Shown one piece after another: positions 1 through 5,237 of a stretch of 7,201 nucleotides of DNA. Position 1 is the first letter of the stretch; every line of letters starts with the position of its first letter. Origin of the DNA: an uncultured Tessaracoccus sp. (GTDB lineage Bacteria; Actinomycetota; Actinomycetes; Propionibacteriales; Propionibacteriaceae); NCBI RefSeq assembly GCF_947255005.1, contig NZ_CAMYFI010000087.1, forward strand, positions 1 to 7,201, in the 5' to 3' direction. Both the position numbers and the translations under genes were made by a program. The notes below the pieces were generated by a model that was not told the DNA's origin, searched no databases, and saw only the letters and a list, made by a program, of their open reading frames with translations.

Positions 1-72
1 CGAACCCGGACCACAAGCAACCAGCCCAGCGGAAACCACAACCGCCACGATCAGCGCGGGAATGCGTCGCAT
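1..72 (-). CDS. Putative lipoprotein, N-terminal fragment (runs off left edge)
   Basis: Only the first 24 codons are visible. They read as a textbook bacterial lipoprotein signal peptide: a basic start (MRRIP), a hydrophobic core rich in Val and Ala (residues 6-19), and a lipobox Leu17-Val18-Ala19-Cys20 followed by Gly-Pro-Gly-Ser. By knowledge of the family, Lgt would lipidate Cys20 and signal peptidase II would cleave before it, leaving the protein anchored on the outer face of the membrane. A perfect AAGGAGG site lies upstream. The ATG at 72 is preferred because it sits 9 bases from GGAGG. An in-frame ATG at 78 would add Met-Glu but lies only about 3 bases from the site. The gene starts 44 bases after the upstream helical protein stops and is probably the fourth gene of that operon. 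The mature protein is outside the window, so its function cannot be named; a solute-binding or T7SS-associated lipoprotein are both possible. Confidence 0.8.
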   Translation of the reverse strand, partial: MRRIPALIVAVVVSAGLVACGPGS

Positions 73-80
73 CTCCATGT

Positions 81-88
81 TCCTCCTT
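81..88 (-). promoter_or_regulatory. Strong ribosome binding site of the lipoprotein gene
   Basis: On the minus strand this reads AAGGAGGA, a near-perfect complement of the 16S rRNA 3' end. Its distance (about 9 bases from GGAGG) decides for the start at 72 over the ATG at 78. It is much stronger than the sites of the three upstream genes, so the lipoprotein may be made at a different level from them. Confidence 0.75.
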
Positions 89-102
89 CTAACAAGCCTG
101 TG

Positions 103-116
103 GGGCTGAATAGCCC
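103..116 (-). other. Small hairpin between helical-protein stop and lipoprotein gene
   Basis: GGGCT, a 4-base loop and AGCCC form a perfect 5-bp stem that begins directly after the stop codon at 117-119. No T-run follows on the minus strand, so it is not a convincing terminator. It could be an mRNA processing or stability element, or chance in GC-rich DNA. Confidence 0.3.
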
Positions 117-1049
117 TCAGCGCTTCGCTGCCTGCACGGGCAGGAGGCAGACGTCGAGTTCGACACTGTCGTCCAAATCGCGGCCTGCCACTCCCGCACC
201 CTGCCGGGCAGCAGTATCCGCCAAGGAAGTTCCCGTCGGCCAGCCTGCGGCGATGACCGCGGGAGAGGCTGCCTGGCGCTGCACCTCGCCGGCCAGAGCC
301 TCACTCGGTGCGTTCGCCATGCTCAGCGCGCGCTTAATCTCAAGTGTCGCTTGGGAGACGGCCGTCGTGAAGTTGGCCGTATTCGTGTAGTACTCTTTCG
401 GACCTCCAGGCACGTCTTTCCGTGCCTGCTCAAGGGCCCCCTCCAGGGAACCCTGCACCGCGATGAGCACCGCTTCGTTGTACTCCTGGGCCGCGGCAAA
501 CGTGTTCCGCATCGCGAAGGCCATGGGCACATATTCCTTGACGGCCTGGTCTTGCACCTTGGCCATCGTCCGGTACACCTCAGCGGCCTGGCCTGTCCAT
601 CCCTCGATCTCCTGGAAGCTGGGCAACCGCTTCTCAGGCTCGAGCAACGCCTGGTGCACCTGCATCCACTGCTCACCCTCCGCTTGAAGCCTCTTCGGCA
701 CGTCCAGATGCTCCGTCGCGTTCGCCACTTCGCGGCGAAGCTCCTCCAGTGCCTGTTTCGCTCCTTCGATGAGCTCCTTAACTTCTTCCTCGAACCGGGC
801 CTTGTCCGCCCAGTAGTTGAAGCCGTGATCTTTGAACTCGCCCAACTCTGACCAGAAGGATCTGGACTTCGCCTCATCACGTTGCTCTGCTGCATCACGC
901 GCGGCCTCGAACTGAGCGATCGTCTCCGGAATGCGTTGGTACTCGCCCCTACCCTTCGAGATGAGCCCGGCGTGCTCGCTACGGAACTGCGCGGTAGCCG
1001 CCAGGAGCCCTCCGGCGCCGATGCCCGCGCTTGCTTGTTGGAAACTCAC
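117..1049 (-). CDS. Alpha-helical protein with central WTG motif, putative type VII secretion-associated protein
   Basis: The protein has 310 residues and starts with GTG. The start overlaps the upstream stop as GTGA, and a GGGAG ribosome site lies 7 bases away (1057-1061). I do not recognise a named family over the full length. Residues 42-140 are strongly charged and rich in Ala, Glu, Lys and Arg, typical of long helices or coiled coil. Residues 151-153 are Trp-Thr-Gly, followed by an amphipathic helix, as in the turn of WXG100 helical hairpins. A second helical stretch follows (160-215). No signal peptide or membrane segment is visible. The C-terminus (about 265-310) is Gly/Ala/Asp-rich, ending in a short hydrophobic patch with the only cysteine (Cys301). 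I find no clear YxxxD/E signal. Length, helicity and position after an EspC-like gene suggest a larger ESX-type substrate or partner comparable to EspJ. This is inference from composition and context. Confidence 0.6.
   Translation of the reverse strand: MSFQQASAGIGAGGLLAATAQFRSEHAGLISKGRGEYQRIPETIAQFEAARDAAEQRDEAKSRSFWSELGEFKDHGFNYWADKARFEEEVKELIEGAKQALEELRREVANATEHLDVPKRLQAEGEQWMQVHQALLEPEKRLPSFQEIEGWTGQAAEVYRTMAKVQDQAVKEYVPMAFAMRNTFAAAQEYNEAVLIAVQGSLEGALEQARKDVPGGPKEYYTNTANFTTAVSQATLEIKRALSMANAPSEALAGEVQRQAASPAVIAAGWPTGTSLADTAARQGAGVAGRDLDDSVELDVCLLPVQAAKR
591..599 (-). other. WTG (WXG-type) motif codons
   Basis: TGG-ACA-GGC encodes Trp151-Thr152-Gly153. The flanks resemble a WXG100 hairpin turn: a helix before, then Gln-Ala-Ala and a helix with a Tyr after it. 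In classic WXG100 proteins the motif lies near residue 40-45 of about 100; here it is in the middle of a 310-residue chain. It may be a real WXG module or a chance tripeptide. Confidence 0.4.
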
Positions 1050-2350
1050 TGGGCCACTCCCATCTGTCCGCTGATCGAGGCATTGATCTGCTCTCGCTCG
1101 TCATAATCCGTCGCGGTCGAACGCAGTCTCTGGGCGATACCCGAGAACTCGCGCGAGGCCTCGTCGGACCACTTGTTGGTTTTCTCCGCCAGCGCTCGGG
1201 CCTCACGGAGGGCTGGCCCGGCGAAACCGAAGTTTTCCGGCCGCACCATCTGGGGGATCTGAACCGACACCTGCTCAGACGTCTCGTCCCAGGCCTTCGC
1301 GAAATCACGCAGCTTGCTCGAGTCGACGGTGAAATCCCCGCCACCGCCCTCGTCGCTACCGGAGCCGCCGCCCGTACCACCGGAGCCGCCGCCCGTACCA
1401 CCGGAGATGCCGCCCGTACCACCGGAGATGCCACCTGCACCGATACCGGAGCCTCCGCCCGCGCCACCGACGCCGCGGAGAGCACCGGCGCCGCCCATGC
1501 TCGTCGGGTCTCCCACACCGCCCGTGTGGTTGATGCCGCCCTTGTGCGGGATGCCGCCGAGGCGGTTGACGCCCCCGCCATCGAGGTTGCCGCTCCCACC
1601 ATCGAGACGGTCGGGGCTGTCTCCGGAGGAAGGAGCCTTGATCCCCCCGCCGTGGGGGCCGGAAAAGCTAGGCGACGGGACGTCTCCCCCGCCGCGAGGA
1701 CCGGAGCCGAAGCCTTCGCCGAGGTCAGGGCCGTCGACACCGGGGCGGATGCCGACACGGGGGATGTAGCCGGGAACGAGGTTGCTATAGATGGGATCGC
1801 CGGGCATGATCGCTCCGACATCACCGCCCGGATGCCGGGGGTCGCCGGGAAGAATCGGGTCACCAAGCTTCCACCCGCCCGGGATGGAGCCATCCGAACC
1901 ACCCGCCGCCTGCACGCCGCCGAGCCCCGAGCCGCTGCCCAAACCGAGCCCACCAGCGCCAACACCGCCACCTGCCGCGAGCCCGCCGGCGCCAGCTCCG
2001 CCACCGCGCATCGCGCCTGCGGCGCCGAGAGCACTCATCGATCCGGCACCCATCGCGCCTGCGGCGCCCGCCTGACCAGCAGCCGCGCCCATACCTGCGC
2101 CCATGGCGCCCGATGCGCCTGCCGCACCCGCTCCGGTGGCGCCAGCGCCGCCGGCACCACCCATCATCATCGGCGGCATCATGCCCTGCTGGCCTCCCTT
2201 GCCCTTGCCTCCACTGGCGTTGGGGTTGATCACCCCCTCGCGGAGATCTTCGTCGTCCACGAGATCATCGCTCTCCGCGAAAATGCCACGCATGGTGGAT
2301 TCCGCGGCGCGACGCTGAAGCGCCTTCCACATTTCCTCTGCCTCGGTCAT
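1046..2350 (-). CDS. Glycine-rich protein with C-terminal EspC/WXG100-like domain, putative type VII secretion substrate
   Basis: The protein has 434 residues in three parts. Residues 1-45 form a charged, probably helical head. Residues 46-338 are low-complexity Gly/Ala/Ser/Pro, with a Met-Pro patch (MMPPMMM, near 57-63) of a kind common in actinobacterial T7SS proteins, PGDP repeats (168-186), GG-(V/I)-N-type repeats (251-283) and 7-residue GGTGG(I/G)S repeats (about 310-330). Residues 339-434 match the pattern of the EspC-like (PF10824) members of the WXG100 superfamily: an opening FTVDSSKLRDFA, two predicted helices, Trp394, and a closing ATDYDERE. Tyr416-x-x-x-Glu420 fits the YxxxD/E secretion signal. 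No Sec signal is present. The ATG at 2350 overlaps the upstream stop (ATGA) and has AAGGTG 5 bases upstream (2356-2361). No PE or PPE motif is at the N-terminus, so PE_PGRS is unlikely. Secretion is inferred. Confidence 0.7.
   Translation of the reverse strand: MTEAEEMWKALQRRAAESTMRGIFAESDDLVDDEDLREGVINPNASGGKGKGGQQGMMPPMMMGGAGGAGATGAGAAGASGAMGAGMGAAAGQAGAAGAMGAGSMSALGAAGAMRGGGAGAGGLAAGGGVGAGGLGLGSGSGLGGVQAAGGSDGSIPGGWKLGDPILPGDPRHPGGDVGAIMPGDPIYSNLVPGYIPRVGIRPGVDGPDLGEGFGSGPRGGGDVPSPSFSGPHGGGIKAPSSGDSPDRLDGGSGNLDGGGVNRLGGIPHKGGINHTGGVGDPTSMGGAGALRGVGGAGGGSGIGAGGISGGTGGISGGTGGGSGGTGGGSGSDEGGGGDFTVDSSKLRDFAKAWDETSEQVSVQIPQMVRPENFGFAGPALREARALAEKTNKWSDEASREFSGIAQRLRSTATDYDEREQINASISGQMGVAQ
1049..1336 (-). 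other. EspC/WXG100-like domain region with YxxxE signal
   Basis: These codons encode residues 339-434, about the size of a free-standing WXG100 or EspC protein. The pattern Val-Asp-x-x-x-Leu-x-x-x-Ala near the start and Ala-x-x-Tyr-x-x-x-Glu near the end is what the EspC-like family shows. The domain has lost the glycine richness of the rest of the chain. It lacks a WXG turn (a Trp-Ser-Asp is present instead), which is usual in EspC-type members. Confidence 0.6.
1361..1441 (-). repeat. In-frame 21-bp tandem repeat in the glycine-rich gene
   Basis: Three full 21-base units start at 1361, 1382 and 1403. Units 1 and 2 are identical; unit 3 differs in two bases (GCC to ATG in the plus reading). 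A degenerate fourth unit follows at 1424-1441. The unit is seven codons, so gain or loss of copies keeps the frame and changes only the length of a GGTGG(I/G)S linker. Such runs expand and contract by slippage and may vary between strains. Confidence 0.85.
1502..1600 (-). repeat. Degenerate GG-(V/I)-N-x-x repeat block
   Basis: Residues 251-283 of the glycine-rich protein form about five 6-7-residue units, each beginning Gly-Gly followed by Val, Ile or Ser and then Asn, Pro or Gly with a polar residue. The units are clear in the protein but degenerate in DNA, so they are older than the 21-bp repeat nearby. They probably form an extended, flexible linker. Confidence 0.5.
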
Positions 2351-3084
2351 GGGTTCACCTTCTTCGGGTTGAGCATACGAAACAATCCGGCCAACAGGAG
2401 TTCCTGCCTGTGCTGGTAGTCATCGAGTGTCGCGAAACGGGGGTCGGGTTCGGAGGGAACGCGCTGCGCGTACGCCTTGTTGGCCGCACGCATGACGGCG
2501 TTGGCGAGCGGGCCCACTTGGACTTCATCAAGCCAGGCCTCGTCGAAGCGGACCTCGTCGGGGCGGCCATCGGCGTCGAGTACCACGGTCGCCCCCTCGT
2601 GCCGGGCCGTGAGGCGGCGCTGTGGCGCCGCGGGAAGCTGCGCGGCTTCCTCCGCCGCGGCTGCGATGAGTCGCGAGTTCTCCTCGATCATGAGGCGCAC
2701 GATCCGGAGGTTCTCGAACGTAGGTTCGGGCAGCTCGCCGAGCTCCTCGTCGAGGTCTGGCAACTTCGCTTCCTTCGGAGAAGCGAGCCGCATCCCGGCC
2801 ACCTGAAACGCTTGGTTGAAGCACCCGGCTAGGGTGTCGGAGCCTTGCAGCTTCTTGAACCAGTACGGGCTGACACGGACCTTCTCGAGGCGACCATCGT
2901 CGTCGACCCAGATGCGGACGATGCCGTCGCCGAAACCCCCGTCGTCGACGTCACCCAACTCCAACGGGCCGTCTTCGCTGCCCGGGCCAAAGCTGCCAAG
3001 CGATTCCGAGTCTGCGCACGCCTCGTCGCCCGCCAGCATCGGAGCAAGCGGGTCGTAGTCGTCGTCGAAGAACTCGCCGGTCAT
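2347..3084 (-). CDS. Double YbaB/EbfC-like protein (EspL-like), first gene of the cassette
   Basis: The protein has 245 residues. An acidic head (1-54, opening MTGEFFDDDYDPLAP) precedes two segments with the YbaB/EbfC pattern. Residues 55-98 run from IVRIWVDDDGRLEKVRVS to a Leu-Ala helix, and residues 165-208 run from ATVVLDADGRPDEVRF to a Leu-Ala helix. Each is a beta strand, an Asp-Gly-Arg turn, a strand, a conserved Trp and an amphipathic helix. A helical linker (121-150) joins them. YbaB proteins are small dimeric nucleoid-associated proteins, and diverged members such as EspL sit in ESX loci, where they help stabilise or express substrates. DNA binding here is unproven; the acidic head argues against it. 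The start at 3084 is chosen because the natural-looking acidic head begins there, though no good ribosome site precedes it. In-frame ATGs at 3162 and 3228 would add 26 or 48 residues. The gene overlaps the glycine-rich gene by ATGA. Confidence 0.65.
   Translation of the reverse strand: MTGEFFDDDYDPLAPMLAGDEACADSESLGSFGPGSEDGPLELGDVDDGGFGDGIVRIWVDDDGRLEKVRVSPYWFKKLQGSDTLAGCFNQAFQVAGMRLASPKEAKLPDLDEELGELPEPTFENLRIVRLMIEENSRLIAAAAEEAAQLPAAPQRRLTARHEGATVVLDADGRPDEVRFDEAWLDEVQVGPLANAVMRAANKAYAQRVPSEPDPRFATLDDYQHRQELLLAGLFRMLNPKKVNP
2461..2592 (-). other. Second YbaB-like half (residues 165-208)
   Basis: It shares with the first half, in the same order, a hydrophobic strand, Asp-x-Asp-Gly-Arg, x-x-Val-Arg, a Trp five residues on, then Leu-Ala and an Ala-rich helix. 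The two copies are dissimilar in DNA, so the duplication or fusion is old. Confidence 0.55.
2791..2922 (-). other. First YbaB-like half (residues 55-98)
   Basis: The strand IVRIWV, turn DDDGR, strand EKVRVS, Trp75 and helix from Leu85 match the central strand-turn-strand-helix of YbaB/EbfC. It is preceded by about 54 acidic residues in place of the usual N-terminal helix of the family. Confidence 0.55.
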
Positions 3085-3260
3085 GTGGCCCAGTATTCCA
3101 CCCGACGGGGTCACTCCCACCGGGCCTGCGGCGGCCAGGAGCCGCGCGAGGAGGCGACACATGACCCTCAACGAACGTGTCGTCACCGCCGGCAACGTCC
3201 GCCCCACGCAGCTAACCTCCGCGGTCAAACCACCTAACCCCGTCGCCCGCCGGGCGGCGC
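3085..3260. other. 176-base spacer between glmS and the YbaB-like gene
   Basis: Apart from the glmS-proximal hairpin I see no strong element. A TTGACC occurs on the minus strand (3223-3228) without a matching -10 box. An AATACT (3092-3097, minus) lies 7 bases before the ATG at 3084 and could be a poor -10 box of a leaderless transcript. Part of the spacer is open in frame with the YbaB-like gene, so a longer N-terminus cannot be excluded. The cassette probably has its own promoter here. Confidence 0.35.
3241..3259 (-). terminator. GC-rich hairpin just after glmS (weak terminator candidate)
   Basis: CGTCGCCC and GGGCGGCG form an 8-bp stem (one G-T pair) around a 3-base GCC loop, two bases past the glmS stop. 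On the minus strand the downstream bases are GGGTTAGGTGG, so no U-run follows. It may act as a U-poor actinobacterial terminator or as an mRNA 3'-end stabiliser. It would separate glmS from the cassette downstream. Confidence 0.35.
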
Positions 3261-5090
3261 CTACTCGACGGTAACTGACTTCGCGAGGTTGCGGGGCTGG
3301 TCAACGTCGTGGCCGAGCAGCGTGGCCATCTCGCAGGCGAAAAGCTGTAGAGGGACGATGGCCACCAGGGGCTGCAAGAGTGTCGAGACGCGCGGGAGGG
3401 CGAGAAAATGGGTGGCGTTGCGTCGCGCCTCGTCGTCAGATTCCTCCGCGAGCACGATGCTGCGCGCTCCGCGGGCACGCACCTCGGCAATGTTGGCGAT
3501 CACCTTGTCACGCAACTGGTCGCGCCCCGCCGGGGGCACCACGACGAACACCGGCAGCCCATCGTGCACGAGCGCGATGGGGCCGTGCTTGAGCTCACCG
3601 GCGGCGAACCCCTCCGCATGGATGTACGCGAGTTCTTTCAGCTTCAGCGCGCCCTCAAGCGCTGCGGGGTAACCGACGTGGCGTCCGAGGAACAGCATCG
3701 AGGGTTCGTCGTGAATCGCCTCGGCGAGCGCGTAGTACTGCTCAGCGCGGTCCAAGAGCTGCTGGATCAACGTCGGCATACGCTCCAACTCGGCGAGGAT
3801 GGCAGCGATCTCGTCGCCAAACTTCATGCCGCGCACCTGCGCCAGGTAGAGGCCAAGGAGATAGCAAGCGACGAGCTGCGTGGTGAACCCCTTCGTGGAC
3901 GCCACGCCAATTTCCGGACCGGCGTGAGTATAGATGACCGCGTCGGACTCGCGCGGGATGGTAGCGCCATTCGTATTGCAGATAGCCACCACCTTGGCGC
4001 CCTGCTCGCGCGCGTGCCGAATGGCCATCAGCGTGTCGGCTGTTTCACCCGACTGCGAGATGGCAACGACGAGCGTGCTGGCGTCGACGATGGGGTCGCG
4101 GTAGCGAAACTCGCTCGCCAACTCCACCTCGCAGGCGATGCGCACCCAGTGCTCGATGGCATACTTGGCGACGAACCCCGCGTAGTACGCGGTGCCGCAC
4201 GCGATGATGACCACCTTGTTCACCCGTCGAAGTTCCTCGGGGCGGATCTGGAGTTCGTCAAGCACGAGCTCCCCGCGCTCATCTTGACGCCCCAGCAGGG
4301 TGTCGGCGACGGCGGAGGGCTGCTCGAAGATTTCCTTGCGCATGAACCAGTCGAAGCCCTGCTTTTCAGCCGCGCTCAAATCCCAGTCGACGTGAAACTC
4401 CTTGTAATCGGCTGGATTGCCGTCGAAGTCGGTAACGGTGAGACCGTCGGCGTCGAGCTCCACGATCTGGTCTTGCCCCAGCTCGACAGCCTCGCGGGTG
4501 AACTCGATGAAGGCGGCCACGTCGGAGGCGAGAAAGAACTCGCCCTCGCCCTTGCCCACCACCAGCGGCGAGTTGCGGCGGGCGGCCACGATGCAGCCCG
4601 GTTCCTCGGCGTCGATGGCGACGAGCGTGAACGCCCCTTCCAACTGCGGTGCGACGGCGCGCATGGCCTCCGCGAGCCGCTTGCCGGAGCGCACTTCGCG
4701 GTTGAGCAGGTGCGCAGCCACCTCGGAGTCGGTCTCTGAGGTGAACTCCTCGTCGCATTGCTCGCGCAGCGCTGCGTGGTTTTCGATGATGCCGTTGTGC
4801 ACGATGGCGATGCGCCCGGCCACGTGGGGGTGGGAGTTGGCGTCGGTGGGTGCGCCGTGGGTGGCCCAGCGGGTGTGGCCGATGGCGACGTCGGACGTTC
4901 CGAGCGGTTCGGCCTCGATGGCGGCTTCGAGGTTGGCGATCTTCCCCGCCCGCTTCCGCCATTCGATACGTCCGCCGCTAGCGACGGCAACTCCAGCCGA
5001 GTCGTATCCGCGATACTCCAGCCTTCTGAGCCCGGAAATCACCACATCCTTGGCGTTTCGGGCGCCTACGTATCCAACAATTCCGCACAT
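3261..5090 (-). CDS. glmS: Glutamine--fructose-6-phosphate aminotransferase (isomerizing)
   Basis: This cytoplasmic enzyme converts fructose-6-phosphate and glutamine to glucosamine-6-phosphate and glutamate, the first committed step to UDP-GlcNAc for the cell wall. The chain is complete at 609 residues, the length of E. coli GlmS. The class II glutaminase domain (about 2-230) opens with MCGIVGYVG, Cys2 being the nucleophile exposed by Met removal. It also holds HTRWATHG (72-79), HNGIIEN (98-104) and SETDSE (118-123). The first SIS domain (about 285-425) has CGTAYYAG (298-305), SQSGETADT (345-353) and STKGFTTQ (398-405). The second (about 455-595) has HAEGFAAGELKHGP (491-504). The tail LAKSVTVE carries the fructose-6-P-binding Lys604. 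The ATG at 5090 is certain because the catalytic Cys must follow it directly; the in-frame ATG at 5141 is rejected. No ribosome site precedes it, but a -10-like TACATT does. There is no room for a glmS ribozyme in the upstream region. Confidence 0.98.
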   Translation of the reverse strand: MCGIVGYVGARNAKDVVISGLRRLEYRGYDSAGVAVASGGRIEWRKRAGKIANLEAAIEAEPLGTSDVAIGHTRWATHGAPTDANSHPHVAGRIAIVHNGIIENHAALREQCDEEFTSETDSEVAAHLLNREVRSGKRLAEAMRAVAPQLEGAFTLVAIDAEEPGCIVAARRNSPLVVGKGEGEFFLASDVAAFIEFTREAVELGQDQIVELDADGLTVTDFDGNPADYKEFHVDWDLSAAEKQGFDWFMRKEIFEQPSAVADTLLGRQDERGELVLDELQIRPEELRRVNKVVIIACGTAYYAGFVAKYAIEHWVRIACEVELASEFRYRDPIVDASTLVVAISQSGETADTLMAIRHAREQGAKVVAICNTNGATIPRESDAVIYTHAGPEIGVASTKGFTTQLVACYLLGLYLAQVRGMKFGDEIAAILAELERMPTLIQQLLDRAEQYYALAEAIHDEPSMLFLGRHVGYPAALEGALKLKELAYIHAEGFAAGELKHGPIALVHDGLPVFVVVPPAGRDQLRDKVIANIAEVRARGARSIVLAEESDDEARRNATHFLALPRVSTLLQPLVAIVPLQLFACEMATLLGHDVDQPRNLAKSVTVE

Positions 5091-5098
5091 GAACCCCA

Positions 5099-5104
5099 AA
5101 TGTA
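5099..5104 (-). promoter_or_regulatory. Candidate glmS -10 box (leaderless transcript)
   Basis: TACATT on the minus strand fits the TANNNT -10 pattern. It ends 8 bases before the glmS ATG, so transcription would begin at or within a base or two of the start codon. The lack of a Shine-Dalgarno sequence there agrees. The -35 region is poor: a TTGTCA lies 20 bases upstream, too far to be ideal. Confidence 0.5.
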
Positions 5105-5123
5105 CAGGATGATTGCGCGTTTC

Positions 5124-5152
5124 TTGACAACAGGCGTGCACCCTGCTGTAGG
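5124..5152 (+). promoter_or_regulatory. Candidate distal coaA promoter
   Basis: A perfect TTGACA (5124-5129) is followed, after 17 bases, by TGTAGG (5147-5152), which matches the -10 consensus at only three of six positions. A start near 5159 would give an untranslated leader of about 80 bases. The TTGACAA core is nearly symmetric, so the same bases read TTGTCAA towards glmS. Confidence 0.4.
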
Positions 5153-5169
5153 TGCTTTGTCGACATCTT

Positions 5170-5203
5170 TTGGCAGCCTCGCGTGCACAGGTAGGGGTAG
5201 GGT
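5170..5203 (+). promoter_or_regulatory. Candidate proximal coaA promoter
   Basis: TAGGGT (5198-5203) fits the TANNNT pattern and would start RNA near 5210, leaving about 28 bases with the ribosome site inside. TTGGCA (5170-5175) is a possible -35 box but lies 22 bases away. With the overlapping TAGGGG (5192-5197) the spacing is 16. Which of the two candidate coaA promoters is used cannot be decided from sequence. Confidence 0.35.
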
Positions 5204-5225
5204 GGTGTGACCGTCGAATTCCCGC

Positions 5226-5234
5226 GAAGGAGGG
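5226..5234 (+). promoter_or_regulatory. Ribosome binding site deciding the coaA GTG start
   Basis: GAAGGAGGG contains a full AAGGAGG (5227-5233) four bases before the GTG at 5238. No ATG lies nearby in frame, and the protein begins at the usual point of the family, so the GTG is accepted. Confidence 0.8.
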
Positions 5235-5237
5235 CTC

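Noticed and set aside
1361..1441. Tandem repeat as a CRISPR array
   Set aside because: The units adjoin without spacers, keep the reading frame and encode a Gly/Ser linker.
979..2034. 351-codon minus-strand frame overlapping the glycine-rich gene
   Set aside because: It is an alternative frame rich in Ala, Arg and Ser with no domain, overlapping two coupled genes. The 434-residue frame has the ribosome site, the overlaps and the EspC-like end.
1046..2350. PE_PGRS identity for the glycine-rich protein
   Set aside because: There is no Pro-Glu N-terminal domain, and the repeats are not the GGAGGX type that dominates PGRS. The helical domain is at the other end.
1031..2419. 462-codon open frame on the plus strand across the glycine-rich gene
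   Set aside because: It is the antisense shadow of a Gly/Ala-rich gene, whose GGN and GCN codons give few stops on the opposite strand. It has no family resemblance and no ribosome site, and it crosses the gene borders.
3085..3228. N-terminal extension of the YbaB-like protein to 3162 or 3228
   Set aside because: The added residues are Arg/Ala/Leu-rich, resembling translated GC-rich spacer, whereas the acidic MTGEFFDDD start looks natural. It is not fully excluded, since the chosen start lacks a good ribosome site.
3408..4739. 443-codon plus-strand frame opposite glmS
   Set aside because: It lies wholly inside a certain glmS gene and has no recognisable motifs.
5091..5141. Longer glmS with 17 extra N-terminal residues
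   Set aside because: The class II glutaminase needs its Cys exposed at the N-terminus after Met removal. An extension would abolish this, and the 609-residue length matches the family exactly.
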